Below, piece by piece: positions 49,449 through 58,044 of a stretch of DNA of 64,000 nt. Source of the DNA: CAG-791 sp963658695 (GTDB lineage Bacteria; Bacillota; Clostridia; Lachnospirales; Lachnospiraceae); NCBI GenBank assembly GCA_963658695.1, contig CAVKRN010000003.1, forward strand, positions 22,409 through 86,408, written 5' to 3'. The notes beneath the pieces were generated by a model. The model searched no databases and was not told where the DNA came from. It saw only the letters and a program-made list of their open reading frames with translations. A program made the translations under genes and the position numbers. Positions within the stretch are counted from its first letter, which is position 1; every line of letters begins with the position of its first letter.

Positions 49449-50750
49449 TTACGTATTTTCGCCGGCATTCTCCGGCTCGTCCTTTGGCAGGTTTGGGGCT
49501 GCCTTAAAACGGATCAGTACCTTCATGATACGGTTGCGGCGGATGCCCTTGGCCTGGAGCACGGTACCGTCCTCCAAAGTGACGGATTCGCCGTCTTGGG
49601 GAATGCGTTCGAGTTTCTCGATGATCAGGCCGCCGATGGAATCGTAGTCATCCGAGGCAAATTCGCAGCCCAGCGCATCATTAAGATCGATGAGCTTCAT
49701 GGAGCCGTCGGCGAGATAGGTCACATCGTCATATTGGCGGAGCTGACTCTTTTCATCCTCGTCGTATTCGTCGCGGATGTCGCCGACGATTTCCTCCACC
49801 AGATCCTCCAACGTAATCATGCCGACGGTGTTGCCGTACTCATCCAGAACAAACGCGACACCAAAGGAGTGCTGCTGCATTTCTTTTAACAGATCTGCCG
49901 TGCGCTTGTACTCGTAGGTAAAATAGGACGAATGCAGCATCCGACGCAGCTGAAAGCGGGACGGATCGGAGAGACCGACAAAATCCTTGATGTTCAGATG
50001 ACCGATGATTTTGTCCGGATTATCCTTGGCATAAACCGGGAGACGTGTGAACATCTCGAGACGGAAAACCGACATGATGTCGTCGTAGGTGGCATCCTCC
50101 GGCACGCAGGACATATCAATTCGCGGCACCATAATGTCCTTGGCAACGGCATCACCGAAGTCAAATACATTGTAAATGATCTTTTTCTCTCTGCCCTCGA
50201 TGGCGCCGTCCTCCTGGCCTACTTCTACATAGGTCTTAAGCTCCGACTCTGTAAGCTTTTGCTTGGCATTGGGATTGGTGCCGGTCAGCTTCATGATCAG
50301 GCCCGAAAGCTTGTCTACAACAAAAATAACGGGCGTCAGCACCAGCATCAGAACGGAGATGACCGGCGCTGCCTTCATGGAAATCTCCAGTGCATTCGTT
50401 TTGGCGGAATTCTTGGGGGTGATCTCGCCGAAAAGAATAATGAGAATGGTCAAAATTGCTGTGCCCAGCGACACCATGTTCTCACCCAGCGTCCGGATGA
50501 TCAGGGACGTAGCCAGAGCAGAGGAGGACAGATTCACCACGTTGTTACAAATCAGGATGGCAGAGAGCATCTTGCTGTACTGATCCAGAATTTCCAGCGT
50601 TTTAGCAGCGCGGGCATCACCGCTGTCGGCAAGTGATTTCAGTGTAATCCGGTTTACGGTGCTAAGAGCCGTTTCTGCCGAGGAAAAATAGCCGGAGAGA
50701 ATGATCAGAATAACGAGAATTACCAGTTGGATGAGATCCGAGTTTTGCAT
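49449..50750 (-). CDS. CNNM/CBS/CorC-domain membrane protein (hemolysin C family)
   Basis: A 433-residue protein of the CorB/CorC (HlyC) family, implicated in Mg2+/Co2+ transport. Residues about 5-190 are the DUF21/CNNM membrane domain (ILSGYFSSAETALSTVNRIT, FGEITPKN). Two CBS modules (about 205-325, MVPRIDMSCVPEDATYDDIM; GVAFVLDEYGNTVGMITLED) would bind a nucleotide. A CorC_HlyC domain (about 335-420) follows. The start at 50750 has AAAGGA upstream on the minus strand. The end faces aspS across the terminator at 49346. Substrate metal is inferred from family only. Confidence 0.9.
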   Translation of the reverse strand: MQNSDLIQLVILVILIILSGYFSSAETALSTVNRITLKSLADSGDARAAKTLEILDQYSKMLSAILICNNVVNLSSSALATSLIIRTLGENMVSLGTAILTILIILFGEITPKNSAKTNALEISMKAAPVISVLMLVLTPVIFVVDKLSGLIMKLTGTNPNAKQKLTESELKTYVEVGQEDGAIEGREKKIIYNVFDFGDAVAKDIMVPRIDMSCVPEDATYDDIMSVFRLEMFTRLPVYAKDNPDKIIGHLNIKDFVGLSDPSRFQLRRMLHSSYFTYEYKRTADLLKEMQQHSFGVAFVLDEYGNTVGMITLEDLVEEIVGDIRDEYDEDEKSQLRQYDDVTYLADGSMKLIDLNDALGCEFASDDYDSIGGLIIEKLERIPQDGESVTLEDGTVLQAKGIRRNRIMKVLIRFKAAPNLPKDEPENAGENT

Positions 50751-50789
50751 GAGGTCCTTTCTGTGGCAAAAGAATGATTGTTTCTAGGG

Positions 50790-50854
50790 TGACACGTGCA
50801 ATCAGGAAAAAGGGCCAGTTAGTTAGGCCGGTTATTTAAAAATCGATGTACTGG
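50790..50854 (-). repeat. truncated 166-bp element (one half)
   Basis: TGACACGTGCAATCAGGAAA through TAAAAATCGATGTACT matches one end of copy C with three visible differences, the terminal CTAG being CTGG. The other half is missing, with CTAG lying 5 bases before the break. It lies between corC and the secDF promoter. Confidence 0.75.
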
Positions 50855-50919
50855 TATCATAGCATATTTCATTCCCGTGCACACGCGTCGCTGGTTGGGG
50901 CGTTTGATAACAAACACGT

Positions 50920-50947
50920 TTCACAAGCAGACGGGATATGCTATAAT
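50920..50947 (+). promoter_or_regulatory. predicted promoter and leader of secDF
   Basis: TATAAT at 50942-50947 with TTCACA 16 bases upstream (50920-50925). The leader that follows has a stem TTGCAGG (50956-50962)/CCTGCAA (50973-50979). Confidence 0.5.
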
Positions 50948-51011
50948 GCTGAAGTTTGCAGGAGAATCTATGCCTGCAAGGAAACGATACCTATGGAGGA
51001 TAGTAACTATT

Positions 51012-53351
51012 ATGAAGAAGAGCAAGGGAAAAGCACTTGCGGGACTGGTGATCCTTGTGGCGGTCATGGTCAGTCTCCTGTACCTGGCAGTCTTTGGCGT
51101 TGACAGCTGGGGAACGGGATCCGCTTCGGATATCAAGCTTGGTCTGGATCTGGCCGGTGGTGTCAGCATCACGTATCAGGCAGTGGGGGACGAAGATCCT
51201 TCCGATGAGGATATGAATGACACGGTGTACAAGCTGCAGCAAAGAGTGCAGCAGTACAGTACGGAGGCGCAGGTTTACCGGGAAGGTACTGACCGCGTGA
51301 ACATTGAAATTCCCGGCGTGTCGGATGCCAATCAGATTCTGGAGGAGCTGGGACGTCCCGGTTCTTTGTATTTCATTCGCCAGACCGATGAGGATGGCAA
51401 TGCCAACTACGAATACGACTACACAAGCGGTGGTTACAAGCTGGACAAGGAGCTGGATGAGCTGATCGCAGACGGCGACGTTGTTCTGGAAGGCACCGAT
51501 GTGGCAGATGCTCAGGGCGGATACCAGAGTGATGACATGAACAACCAGCAGATTGTGGTATCCCTTACCTTCACCGATGAGGGCAAGCAGAAATTTGCGG
51601 ATGCGACAACAAGAGCCTATGAAAACGGCGAGAGCATTGCCATTTACTACGACGGCGAGTTTATCAGTGTTCCGACCGTACAGGCAGCTATCACCAACGG
51701 GCAGGCTGTGATCACGGGTGAGGACACCATTGAGGATGCCAGAAATCTGGCTTCTACCATCCGTATCGGCGGTCTTTCCGTGGAGCTGGAGGAGCTTCGC
51801 TCGAACGTAGTCGGTGCGCAGCTGGGACAGGATGCCATTGATACCTCTCTGCTGGCCGGTGCCATCGGACTGATTCTGGTGATCTTGTTCATGATCGTAC
51901 AGTATCGTCTGCCCGGCTTTGCAGCAAGCCTTGCACTCCTTACCTATATCGGACTTGAGAGCATCATCTTGGTAGGGTTTGAAGTGACGCTGACGCTGCC
52001 CGGCATTGCCGGCATCCTCCTTTCCATTGGTATGGCAGTGGATGCGAACGTCATTGTTTTTGCCCGAATCCGGGAAGAGCTCCGGGAAAATAAATCCGTT
52101 AAGAATGCCATCGACAACGGTTACAGCAAGGCGCTTTCCGCCATCATTGACGGAAATGTCACCACGCTGATCGCGGCGTTTGTGCTCTACATTCTGGGAA
52201 CCGGCACGGTAAAGGGCTTTGCACAGACACTGGCTATCGGTATTCTGCTCTCGATGTTTACCGCATTGTTCATTACCAAGTGGTACATGAAGGCGCTTTA
52301 TATCCTGTTTGCCAAGGACAAGAAGTGGTACGGCGTCGGCAAGAACATGAAGACCCTAAAGGTGGTGGAGAAGCAGAAACTCTTTTATGTGATCTCCGCC
52401 TGCATCATTGTCTACGGTTTTGTATTCATGGGAATTCACAAGGCCGGCGGCGAGCATGCACTGAATTACAGCCTTGATTTCGTTGGCGGAACATCTACCA
52501 GCGTTACCTTCAATGAGGATTATTCTCTGCAGGAGATCAATGATCAGATTGTGCCCGATTTCGAACAGGTGACCGGAGATGCCAACGTTCAGGTACAGAA
52601 GGTTGCCGGCGGCAATCAGGTTATTTTCAAAACAAGAACGCTGAATTCCGATGAAAGAGAAGCCCTCAATAACCTTCTCATGAAGGATTTCTCTGTTGAG
52701 GAGACAGCCATTCAGGCGGAGACGATCAGTTCCACCATCTCCGCAGAGATGCAAAGAGATACGATCGGTGCCGTCATTGTGGCGCTGATTCTGATGCTGA
52801 TCTACATCTGGTTCCGGTTTAAAGACATGCGGCTGGGTGCAGCGGCGATCCTGGCACTGGCACATGACGTTCTGGTGGTGCTCACGGTGTATGCGATTCT
52901 GCGCATCAGCGTCGGCACGACGTTTGTGGCCTGCATGCTGACCATCGTCGGCTATTCGGTCAATGCGACCATCGTTATCTTTGACCGGATTCGTGAGAGA
53001 CTGGAGAAAAAGCGCAAGGATACGGACATTGTGGATCTGACCAACCGTGCTGTTACCGACACGCTGACAAGGTCGCTCTTCACGTCGCTGACGACGTTCC
53101 TGATGGTCTTCACGTTGTACATTTTCGGTGTATCCTCGATTCGCGAGTTTGCACTGCCGATCATGGCCGGTATTGTAACCGGCTGCTATTCCTCGGTATG
53201 CCTTAGCTCGTCCTTCTGGCTGGTCCTGCGCAAGAAGTTCCCGCCCAAGCATGATGACAGCGGCCGGTATGCAAGACAGAAGAAGGCTGCCGATCAGGCG
53301 GAGCGCAAGGCCAATCACGAGAAGACAGTTCGCGAAAAGACTGTGGTGTAA
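51012..53351 (+). CDS. secDF: protein translocase subunit SecDF (fused)
   Basis: A 779-residue fusion of SecD and SecF, with twelve predicted membrane segments. It uses the proton gradient to pull proteins out of the SecYEG channel. SecD: membrane helix about 10-30, then GLDLAGGVSITYQAV, the large extracytoplasmic P1 domain, and conserved GMAVDANVIVFARIREEL (about 380-400). SecF: from about 460, with FVGGTSTSV and GYSVNATIVIFDRIRERL. I use the ATG at 51012 (GGAGG 11 bases upstream), as upstream ATGs give a basic extension unlike SecD. The conserved Asp in FDRIRERL and in FARIREEL are present. recJ follows after 138 bases. Confidence 0.94.
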   Translation: MKKSKGKALAGLVILVAVMVSLLYLAVFGVDSWGTGSASDIKLGLDLAGGVSITYQAVGDEDPSDEDMNDTVYKLQQRVQQYSTEAQVYREGTDRVNIEIPGVSDANQILEELGRPGSLYFIRQTDEDGNANYEYDYTSGGYKLDKELDELIADGDVVLEGTDVADAQGGYQSDDMNNQQIVVSLTFTDEGKQKFADATTRAYENGESIAIYYDGEFISVPTVQAAITNGQAVITGEDTIEDARNLASTIRIGGLSVELEELRSNVVGAQLGQDAIDTSLLAGAIGLILVILFMIVQYRLPGFAASLALLTYIGLESIILVGFEVTLTLPGIAGILLSIGMAVDANVIVFARIREELRENKSVKNAIDNGYSKALSAIIDGNVTTLIAAFVLYILGTGTVKGFAQTLAIGILLSMFTALFITKWYMKALYILFAKDKKWYGVGKNMKTLKVVEKQKLFYVISACIIVYGFVFMGIHKAGGEHALNYSLDFVGGTSTSVTFNEDYSLQEINDQIVPDFEQVTGDANVQVQKVAGGNQVIFKTRTLNSDEREALNNLLMKDFSVEETAIQAETISSTISAEMQRDTIGAVIVALILMLIYIWFRFKDMRLGAAAILALAHDVLVVLTVYAILRISVGTTFVACMLTIVGYSVNATIVIFDRIRERLEKKRKDTDIVDLTNRAVTDTLTRSLFTSLTTFLMVFTLYIFGVSSIREFALPIMAGIVTGCYSSVCLSSSFWLVLRKKFPPKHDDSGRYARQKKAADQAERKANHEKTVREKTVV

Positions 53352-53354
53352 GGG

Positions 53355-53371
53355 CTAGTACATAGTTTGCC
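53355..53371 (+). repeat. solo end of the 166-bp element
   Basis: CTAGTACATAGTTTGC differs by one base from the start of copy C (CTAGTACATCGTTTGC). Nothing else of the element remains. A TTTGCCTGCAGGCA block overlaps it, shared with family 3. Confidence 0.45.
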
Positions 53372-53433
53372 TGCAGGCATCAGTGCTCAGACACAGCGAG
53401 ATTTCTGAATACAAGGAGAAAGTGTCATCTGAC

Positions 53434-53467
53434 AGTCCCGGCGTCCCTTTGGGGAACGGCCGGGACT
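53434..53467 (+). terminator. hairpin between secDF and recJ
   Basis: AGTCCCGGC (53434-53442) pairs with GCCGGGACT (53459-53467), with an inner GTCCC/GGGGAAC stem. TGCTATCTTT follows, so a weak terminator. Confidence 0.55.
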
Positions 53468-53489
53468 TGCTATCTTTGGAGGAATCAAC

Positions 53490-55286
53490 ATGGCCAAATG
53501 GATGGTCTATGCAAAAAAAGCGGATTTTAACGGCATTGCGAGCCGGCTGGGGGTGTCGCCGGTGACGGTTCGGGTGCTTCGCAACCGGGATCTTCCGGAC
53601 GCCGCCTCGATGGAACGGTTCCTTCACGGAACCATGGCGGATCTGGACGCGCCGGAAGAGATTCCGGGACTAAAGGATGCGGCCTTTGTACTGCGCCACA
53701 AAATTCTTGGCGACGCGAAGATTCGCGTCATCGGCGATTACGATGTGGACGGCATTTGCTCAACCTACATTCTCTGGCGATTGATCTCTTGGCTGGGAGG
53801 CAATGTGTCAACCGCCATTCCGGATCGGATGCGGGACGGCTACGGCATTAATGATCGTCTGGTGGAGCAGGCGGTTGCAGATGACGTGGACACAATTATC
53901 ACCTGCGATAACGGCATCGCAGCGGCAGGGCCTCTTCAAAAGGCCAAAGATGCCGGACTTACGGTCATTGTGACGGATCATCACGAGATCCCCTTTACGG
54001 AGGAGAACGGGAAGAAAATCTACCATTACCCGCCGGCGGATGTCATTGCGGAGCCATGGATTCCAAATGAAAAGACGGGTGAGCCGCTGACAAGATTCCC
54101 GAGTATCTGCGGAGCGGAGGTGGCCTTTTTCCTGGCCCAGATCCTCCTGGGGAAGCCGGATCTTACCTTGCCGTGCGGCCAGGATGAGCCGTCCAATGCG
54201 GCGGTGGCAAGAGAACTCCTGGGGTTTGCTGCACTGGCGACCGTGTGTGACGTCATGCCCTTAAAGGATACGAATCACATTCTGGTAAAGGCAGGGCTTG
54301 AGGAGCTTCGCCGGACGGACAATATCGGCATGCACTGCCTTTTAACGGTGGCAGGCTTAACAGATACGCCACTTTCGGTTTATCATGCCGGGTTTGTCAT
54401 CGGACCGTGCCTGAATGCCTCCGGACGGCTGGACAGTGCAGAACGGGCACTATCGCTGTTCCAGGAACGTGAAGAGTCAAAGGCGATGATTCTGGCGAGG
54501 GACTTAAAGCAGCTAAACGACAGCCGGAAAGCTATGACTGAGCAGGGTTTTGCCGATGCTCTTGCCTGCCTGAAGGAAGAACATGATTCCGGGAAGCGTT
54601 CTCTGGATGGCCGGAGAGTCCTGATAATCTGCCAGGAGAATTGCCACGAGTCTCTGGCAGGTATCATTGCCGGTCGCATCAAGGAACGGTATCACCGCCC
54701 GACCATTGTTCTGACCAAATCGGAAGAGGACGGCGTCCTCAAGGGGTCCGGGCGGTCCATCGAAGCCTACGATATGTTCGGCGAGCTCAGCCGCTGCCGG
54801 GATCTTTTTCTGAAATTCGGCGGGCATAAAATGGCAGCGGGACTCTCACTTGCCAAAGAGAATGTGCTGCTTCTGGATCAACGTCTAAACGATGCCTGCA
54901 CCCTGCGGGAAGAGGATATGGAAGAAACGCTGCACATCGACATGATCCTGCCGCTGCACCTGGTGACGATGGAGATGGTACGGGAGCTATCCCTACTCGA
55001 GCCCTGCGGAACAGGAAATCAAAAGCCTGTCCTGGCAGCAAGAGACGTCACACTGCGAAAGACTGCTGTATTCGGCAAGAATCACAACGTGATCCGCCTG
55101 GAGGGCGCAGAAGACGGTGCGACAAAAGCGGAGCTTGTCTGGTTTATTACTGAGGAAGAGCTGCCGGAGCCATTGAAGACCGGACCTGCGAAATGCCATG
55201 TCGCCTACGAGCCGCAGATCAATGCCTTCCGCGGCCGCGAGAGCCTGCAGTTTCTGGTGAAGGATGTGAAGCTGGCTGGTGTATGA
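53490..55286 (+). CDS. recJ: single-stranded-DNA-specific exonuclease RecJ
   Basis: A 598-residue RecJ, a 5'-3' exonuclease for recombination and mismatch repair. DHH-superfamily motifs: VIGDYDVDGICS (about 80-91), VTDHHEIP (about 162-169), CGAEVAFFLAQ, and the DHHA1 segment with LIICQENCHESLAGIIAGRI and KFGGHKMAAGLSL. An OB-type domain is at the C-terminus. GGAGG precedes the ATG. The hairpin upstream (53434) and the promoter of the next operon downstream mark this as its own unit or the tail of secDF. Confidence 0.93.
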   Translation: MAKWMVYAKKADFNGIASRLGVSPVTVRVLRNRDLPDAASMERFLHGTMADLDAPEEIPGLKDAAFVLRHKILGDAKIRVIGDYDVDGICSTYILWRLISWLGGNVSTAIPDRMRDGYGINDRLVEQAVADDVDTIITCDNGIAAAGPLQKAKDAGLTVIVTDHHEIPFTEENGKKIYHYPPADVIAEPWIPNEKTGEPLTRFPSICGAEVAFFLAQILLGKPDLTLPCGQDEPSNAAVARELLGFAALATVCDVMPLKDTNHILVKAGLEELRRTDNIGMHCLLTVAGLTDTPLSVYHAGFVIGPCLNASGRLDSAERALSLFQEREESKAMILARDLKQLNDSRKAMTEQGFADALACLKEEHDSGKRSLDGRRVLIICQENCHESLAGIIAGRIKERYHRPTIVLTKSEEDGVLKGSGRSIEAYDMFGELSRCRDLFLKFGGHKMAAGLSLAKENVLLLDQRLNDACTLREEDMEETLHIDMILPLHLVTMEMVRELSLLEPCGTGNQKPVLAARDVTLRKTAVFGKNHNVIRLEGAEDGATKAELVWFITEEELPEPLKTGPAKCHVAYEPQINAFRGRESLQFLVKDVKLAGV

Positions 55287-55302
55287 ATTCACCACAAAGT
55301 GC

Positions 55303-55331
55303 TTGCAAATCCGCGAGATGCGTGCTAATGT
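55303..55331 (+). promoter_or_regulatory. predicted promoter of the rimP-nusA-infB operon
   Basis: TTGCAA (55303-55308), 17 bases, TAATGT (55326-55331). It is located between recJ and the hairpin at 55366, leaving a leader of about 95 bases before rimP. Confidence 0.6.
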
Positions 55332-55365
55332 TTGATTGTTTAGATATTAGGTAACGTTGAGATTG

Positions 55366-55394
55366 AGAGTGGGCCGTTTCGGTCCACTCTTTTT
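55366..55394 (+). terminator. terminator/attenuator in the rimP leader
   Basis: AGAGTGGgCCG (55366-55376), loop TTT, CGGtCCACTCT (55380-55390), then four T and a G. It lies between the predicted operon promoter and rimP. It therefore either ends recJ transcription or attenuates the operon. Confidence 0.75.
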
Positions 55395-55431
55395 GATGAG
55401 ATGTCTGACTGACAGCGAAAAGAGGTGCCGC

Positions 55432-55917
55432 ATGGCAAAGCGCAAGGAAACGGAGGAGTTGGTGGAGCAGCTTTTGGAGCCCATCGCCGCTTCCCGGGGT
55501 GTTCGCATTTATGATGTGGAATACGTCAAGGAGGGACCGGACTATTATCTCCGAGCCTACATTGATAAGGACGGCGGTGTTACGATTGATGACTGCGTGG
55601 ATGTAAGCCACGATCTTTCGGACGCGCTGGACGATGCGGATCCGATTGCGGAGCCTTACACGCTGGAGGTGTCCAGCCCGGGACTGGGACGGACGCTGAC
55701 CAAGGACCGGCATTTTCAGGCCAGCCTCGGCATGGAGGTGGAGGGGACAACCTACGCCCCCTACGAGGAGAAGAACAAGAGCTTCGACGGCATTCTCAAG
55801 GCATTTGATGCGCAGAGCGTGACTATCGAACGGACCGATGCCAAGGGGAATCCGGAGGAGGATCTGACACTCCCCCGCAAGGATATTGCGAGCATCCGCC
55901 TAAAGGTTACATTTTAG
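55432..55917 (+). CDS. rimP: ribosome maturation factor RimP
   Basis: A 161-residue RimP, needed for assembly of the 30S subunit. Seen: LVEQLLEPIAASRGVRIYDV at the N-terminus, then YLRAYIDKDGGVTIDDCVDV, LSDALDDADPI and the conserved YTLEVSSPGLGRTL linker, followed by an SH3-like C-terminal half. I start at the ATG at 55432 (AAAAGAGGTG upstream), as the ATG at 55357 would read through the terminator stem. It is the first gene of the nusA-infB operon in the standard order. The gap to nusA carries a family 2 repeat. Confidence 0.93.
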   Translation: MAKRKETEELVEQLLEPIAASRGVRIYDVEYVKEGPDYYLRAYIDKDGGVTIDDCVDVSHDLSDALDDADPIAEPYTLEVSSPGLGRTLTKDRHFQASLGMEVEGTTYAPYEEKNKSFDGILKAFDAQSVTIERTDAKGNPEEDLTLPRKDIASIRLKVTF

Positions 55918-55933
55918 AGGAGGCAGGAGTCTG

Positions 55934-55986
55934 GTAACAGTTCACTCGCCGGGACCCGTCACCGGCTGACATGTATACAATAACAG
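55934..55986. repeat. family 2 intergenic repeat in the rimP-nusA gap
   Basis: Begins GTAACAGTTCACTCGCC and ends TGTATACAATAACAG, the degenerate form of the element at 35548-35593. Confidence 0.5.
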
Positions 55987-56057
55987 CCGGAGAGAACCTG
56001 CAGAAGCGAGCTCATTCGAAAAAACGCTGCCCAAGGGCAGCTTGAAAAGGAGAAGCA

Positions 56058-57347
56058 ATGAACGAAGAACTGAAAGTCGCAATGGATGTGCTGGAAAAAG
56101 AGAAGAATATCAGCGCAGATACTCTTTTTGACGCCATCGAATCCGCACTGGTGATTGCCTGCAAGAGCAATTTCGGCAAAACCGACAACATCAAGGTAGA
56201 GGTTGACCGTGATACCTTCGAGTACCATGTATGGGCAGAAAAGGTGATCGTCCCCACCGAGGACGATGTGATGGACGACCAGAACGAGATTTCTGCCGCG
56301 AAGGCCAAGGAGCTGCACATTCTCGGGGAAGTCGGCGATGTCGTGCGCGTGGATTTCAACAGCAAGTCCTTCGGCCGCATTGCTACACAGATTGCCAAGA
56401 ACGTGATTCTTCAGAAGATCCGTGAGGAAGAGCGCAATGCAGTATATAATTACTTTGTCGAGAAGATGAAGACGGTCATCACCGGCGTGGTACAGCGCCA
56501 AGTCGGCCGCAACTGGACCATCAATCTCGGCACAATGGATGGCTCCATCAAGGCAGAGGCAATGCTGAACGAGAAGGAGCAGGTTCCTACGGAGAAGCTT
56601 CGCACCGGAGACCGCATCAAGGTTTATCTGGTTGACGTACGCAAAACAGCAAAGGGCGGCACCAGAATTCTCGTATCCAGAACGCATCCGGATCTGGTAA
56701 AGGGTCTGTTCGCAGAGGAGGTTGCAGAAATCCGTGACGGCACCGTCACTATCGAGAGCATTGCCCGTGAAGCGGGAAGCCGCACGAAGATCGCTGTATG
56801 GAGCAGCAATCCGAACGTGGATCCTGTCGGCGCCTGCGTCGGCTTGAACGGGACTCGTGTCAACAACATTGTGGATGAGCTCAACGGCGAGAAGATCGAT
56901 ATCGTGAACTGGGACGACAACCCGGGCAACCTCATTCAGAATGCGCTTTCACCGGCTAAGATTGTGGCAGTATTTGCAGATCCCGAGGAGCACAGCGCTA
57001 AGGTCGTGGTTCCGGACTATCAGCTTTCTCTGGCCATTGGCCGCGAGGGACAAAATGCCCGTCTGGCAGCCCGCCTGACCGGCTATAAGATTGATATTAA
57101 GGACGAGACACAGGCCAAGGATGCACCGGGCTTCCGCTATGAGGATTACCTGGACGGCGACGAGGACGAGGAAATCGAGTACGTCGATGAAAACGGAAAT
57201 CCTGTGGATGAAAACGGCAATCCGATTGAAATTTCTGAGGAAGAGCTGCCGGAGGAACTGACAGACGAGTCTGCAGAAGAATTTGCAGAAGAGGATGTGA
57301 CCACAGAAGACGATGAGGAAGCCGCTGACGCATCTGTGGAAGAGTAA
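56058..57347 (+). CDS. nusA: transcription termination/antitermination factor NusA
   Basis: A 429-residue NusA. Residues about 1-130 are the RNA-polymerase-binding NTD, about 135-205 an S1 domain (VVQRQVGRNWTINLGTMDGS), and about 210-345 the KH1/KH2 pair (SRTHPDLVKGLFAEEVAEI; VDPVGACVGLNGTRV; LAIGREGQNARLAARLTGYK). The last 60 residues are a strongly acidic tail (EEADE type), variable in Firmicutes. It modulates pausing, termination and antitermination. RBS AAAAGGAG. It is followed by rnpM, ylxQ and infB. Confidence 0.96.
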   Translation: MNEELKVAMDVLEKEKNISADTLFDAIESALVIACKSNFGKTDNIKVEVDRDTFEYHVWAEKVIVPTEDDVMDDQNEISAAKAKELHILGEVGDVVRVDFNSKSFGRIATQIAKNVILQKIREEERNAVYNYFVEKMKTVITGVVQRQVGRNWTINLGTMDGSIKAEAMLNEKEQVPTEKLRTGDRIKVYLVDVRKTAKGGTRILVSRTHPDLVKGLFAEEVAEIRDGTVTIESIAREAGSRTKIAVWSSNPNVDPVGACVGLNGTRVNNIVDELNGEKIDIVNWDDNPGNLIQNALSPAKIVAVFADPEEHSAKVVVPDYQLSLAIGREGQNARLAARLTGYKIDIKDETQAKDAPGFRYEDYLDGDEDEEIEYVDENGNPVDENGNPIEISEEELPEELTDESAEEFAEEDVTTEDDEEAADASVEE

Positions 57348-57378
57348 TTGTGATTGTTTAGGGGGAGATAAACGGTCT

Positions 57379-57672
57379 ATGCCGAAAAAGATTCCGATGC
57401 GAACCTGTATCGGGTGCGGAACCTGCAGGGAAAAGCGCCAGCTGATCCGTATCGTGCGCACCGAAGAGGGCCTGATTATGACAGACCCCGGCGGGCGTCA
57501 GAATGGACGCGGAGCTTATCTGTGTCCGGATCCAGCCTGTTTGGAAAAGGCGTTTCAGAGGAAGGCACTTGCGAGGGCTTTTAAGACGCAGGTGCCGGTC
57601 GAAGAGCTGACCCGTGTTCGGGAGGAGCTTCGGGATCTGTGCAAACCGCCGGAACAGGAGGCATCGGGATGA
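57379..57672 (+). CDS. rnpM: RNase P modulator RnpM (YlxR)
   Basis: A 97-residue YlxR/DUF448 protein with MRTCIGCGTCREKRQLIRIV at the N-terminus and the conserved GRQNGRGAYLCPDPACLEKA loop. The family binds RNA, and in Bacillus the protein has been named RnpM for its effect on RNase P. It lies between nusA and ylxQ as usual. The ATG at 57379 has GGGGGAGAT upstream. The upstream ATG at 57313 would lie inside nusA. The stop overlaps ylxQ by four bases. Confidence 0.92.
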   Translation: MPKKIPMRTCIGCGTCREKRQLIRIVRTEEGLIMTDPGGRQNGRGAYLCPDPACLEKAFQRKALARAFKTQVPVEELTRVREELRDLCKPPEQEASG

Positions 57673-58043
57673 AGTCGCAGCAGAATCAGCAGAGCATTCA
57701 GGAAACCAGCGAAGCGGTTCGTCTGGACCGGGTCATTCATATGCTGGGACTGGCCACAAAGGCAGGCAAGACCCAAAGCGGGACGTTCCTCACGGAGGAT
57801 GCCGTTCGGGCTAGAAAAGCAAGGCTTGTACTGATTGCAGAAGATGCAGAAGCCAACACGCGCAAGACCCTGGAGGATAAATGCCGCAGTTATCACGTGC
57901 CGGTTGTATATGCCGGGACGAAGGAACAACTGGGACAGGCCATGGGAAAGGGAATCCGCTCCTGCGCAGCCATATTGGACTTGGGTTTTGCCCAGTCCAT
58001 ATCGAAGCTGACAGGCGCCTGCACCCAGGAAGGAAGAGAGTAA
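57669..58043 (+). CDS. ylxQ: L7Ae/L30e-fold RNA-binding protein YlxQ
   Basis: A 124-residue protein of the ribosomal L7Ae/L30e/S12e fold, similar to Bacillus YlxQ. Seen: HMLGLATKAGKTQSGTFLTE followed by ARLVLIAEDAEANTRKTLED, the beta-alpha core that binds kink-turn RNA. Its exact target is not known. It starts with an ATGA overlap with rnpM (GGAGG 9 bases upstream), and infB begins one base after its stop, so the three genes are translationally linked. Confidence 0.9.
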   Translation: MKSQQNQQSIQETSEAVRLDRVIHMLGLATKAGKTQSGTFLTEDAVRARKARLVLIAEDAEANTRKTLEDKCRSYHVPVVYAGTKEQLGQAMGKGIRSCAAILDLGFAQSISKLTGACTQEGRE

Positions 58044-58044
58044 C

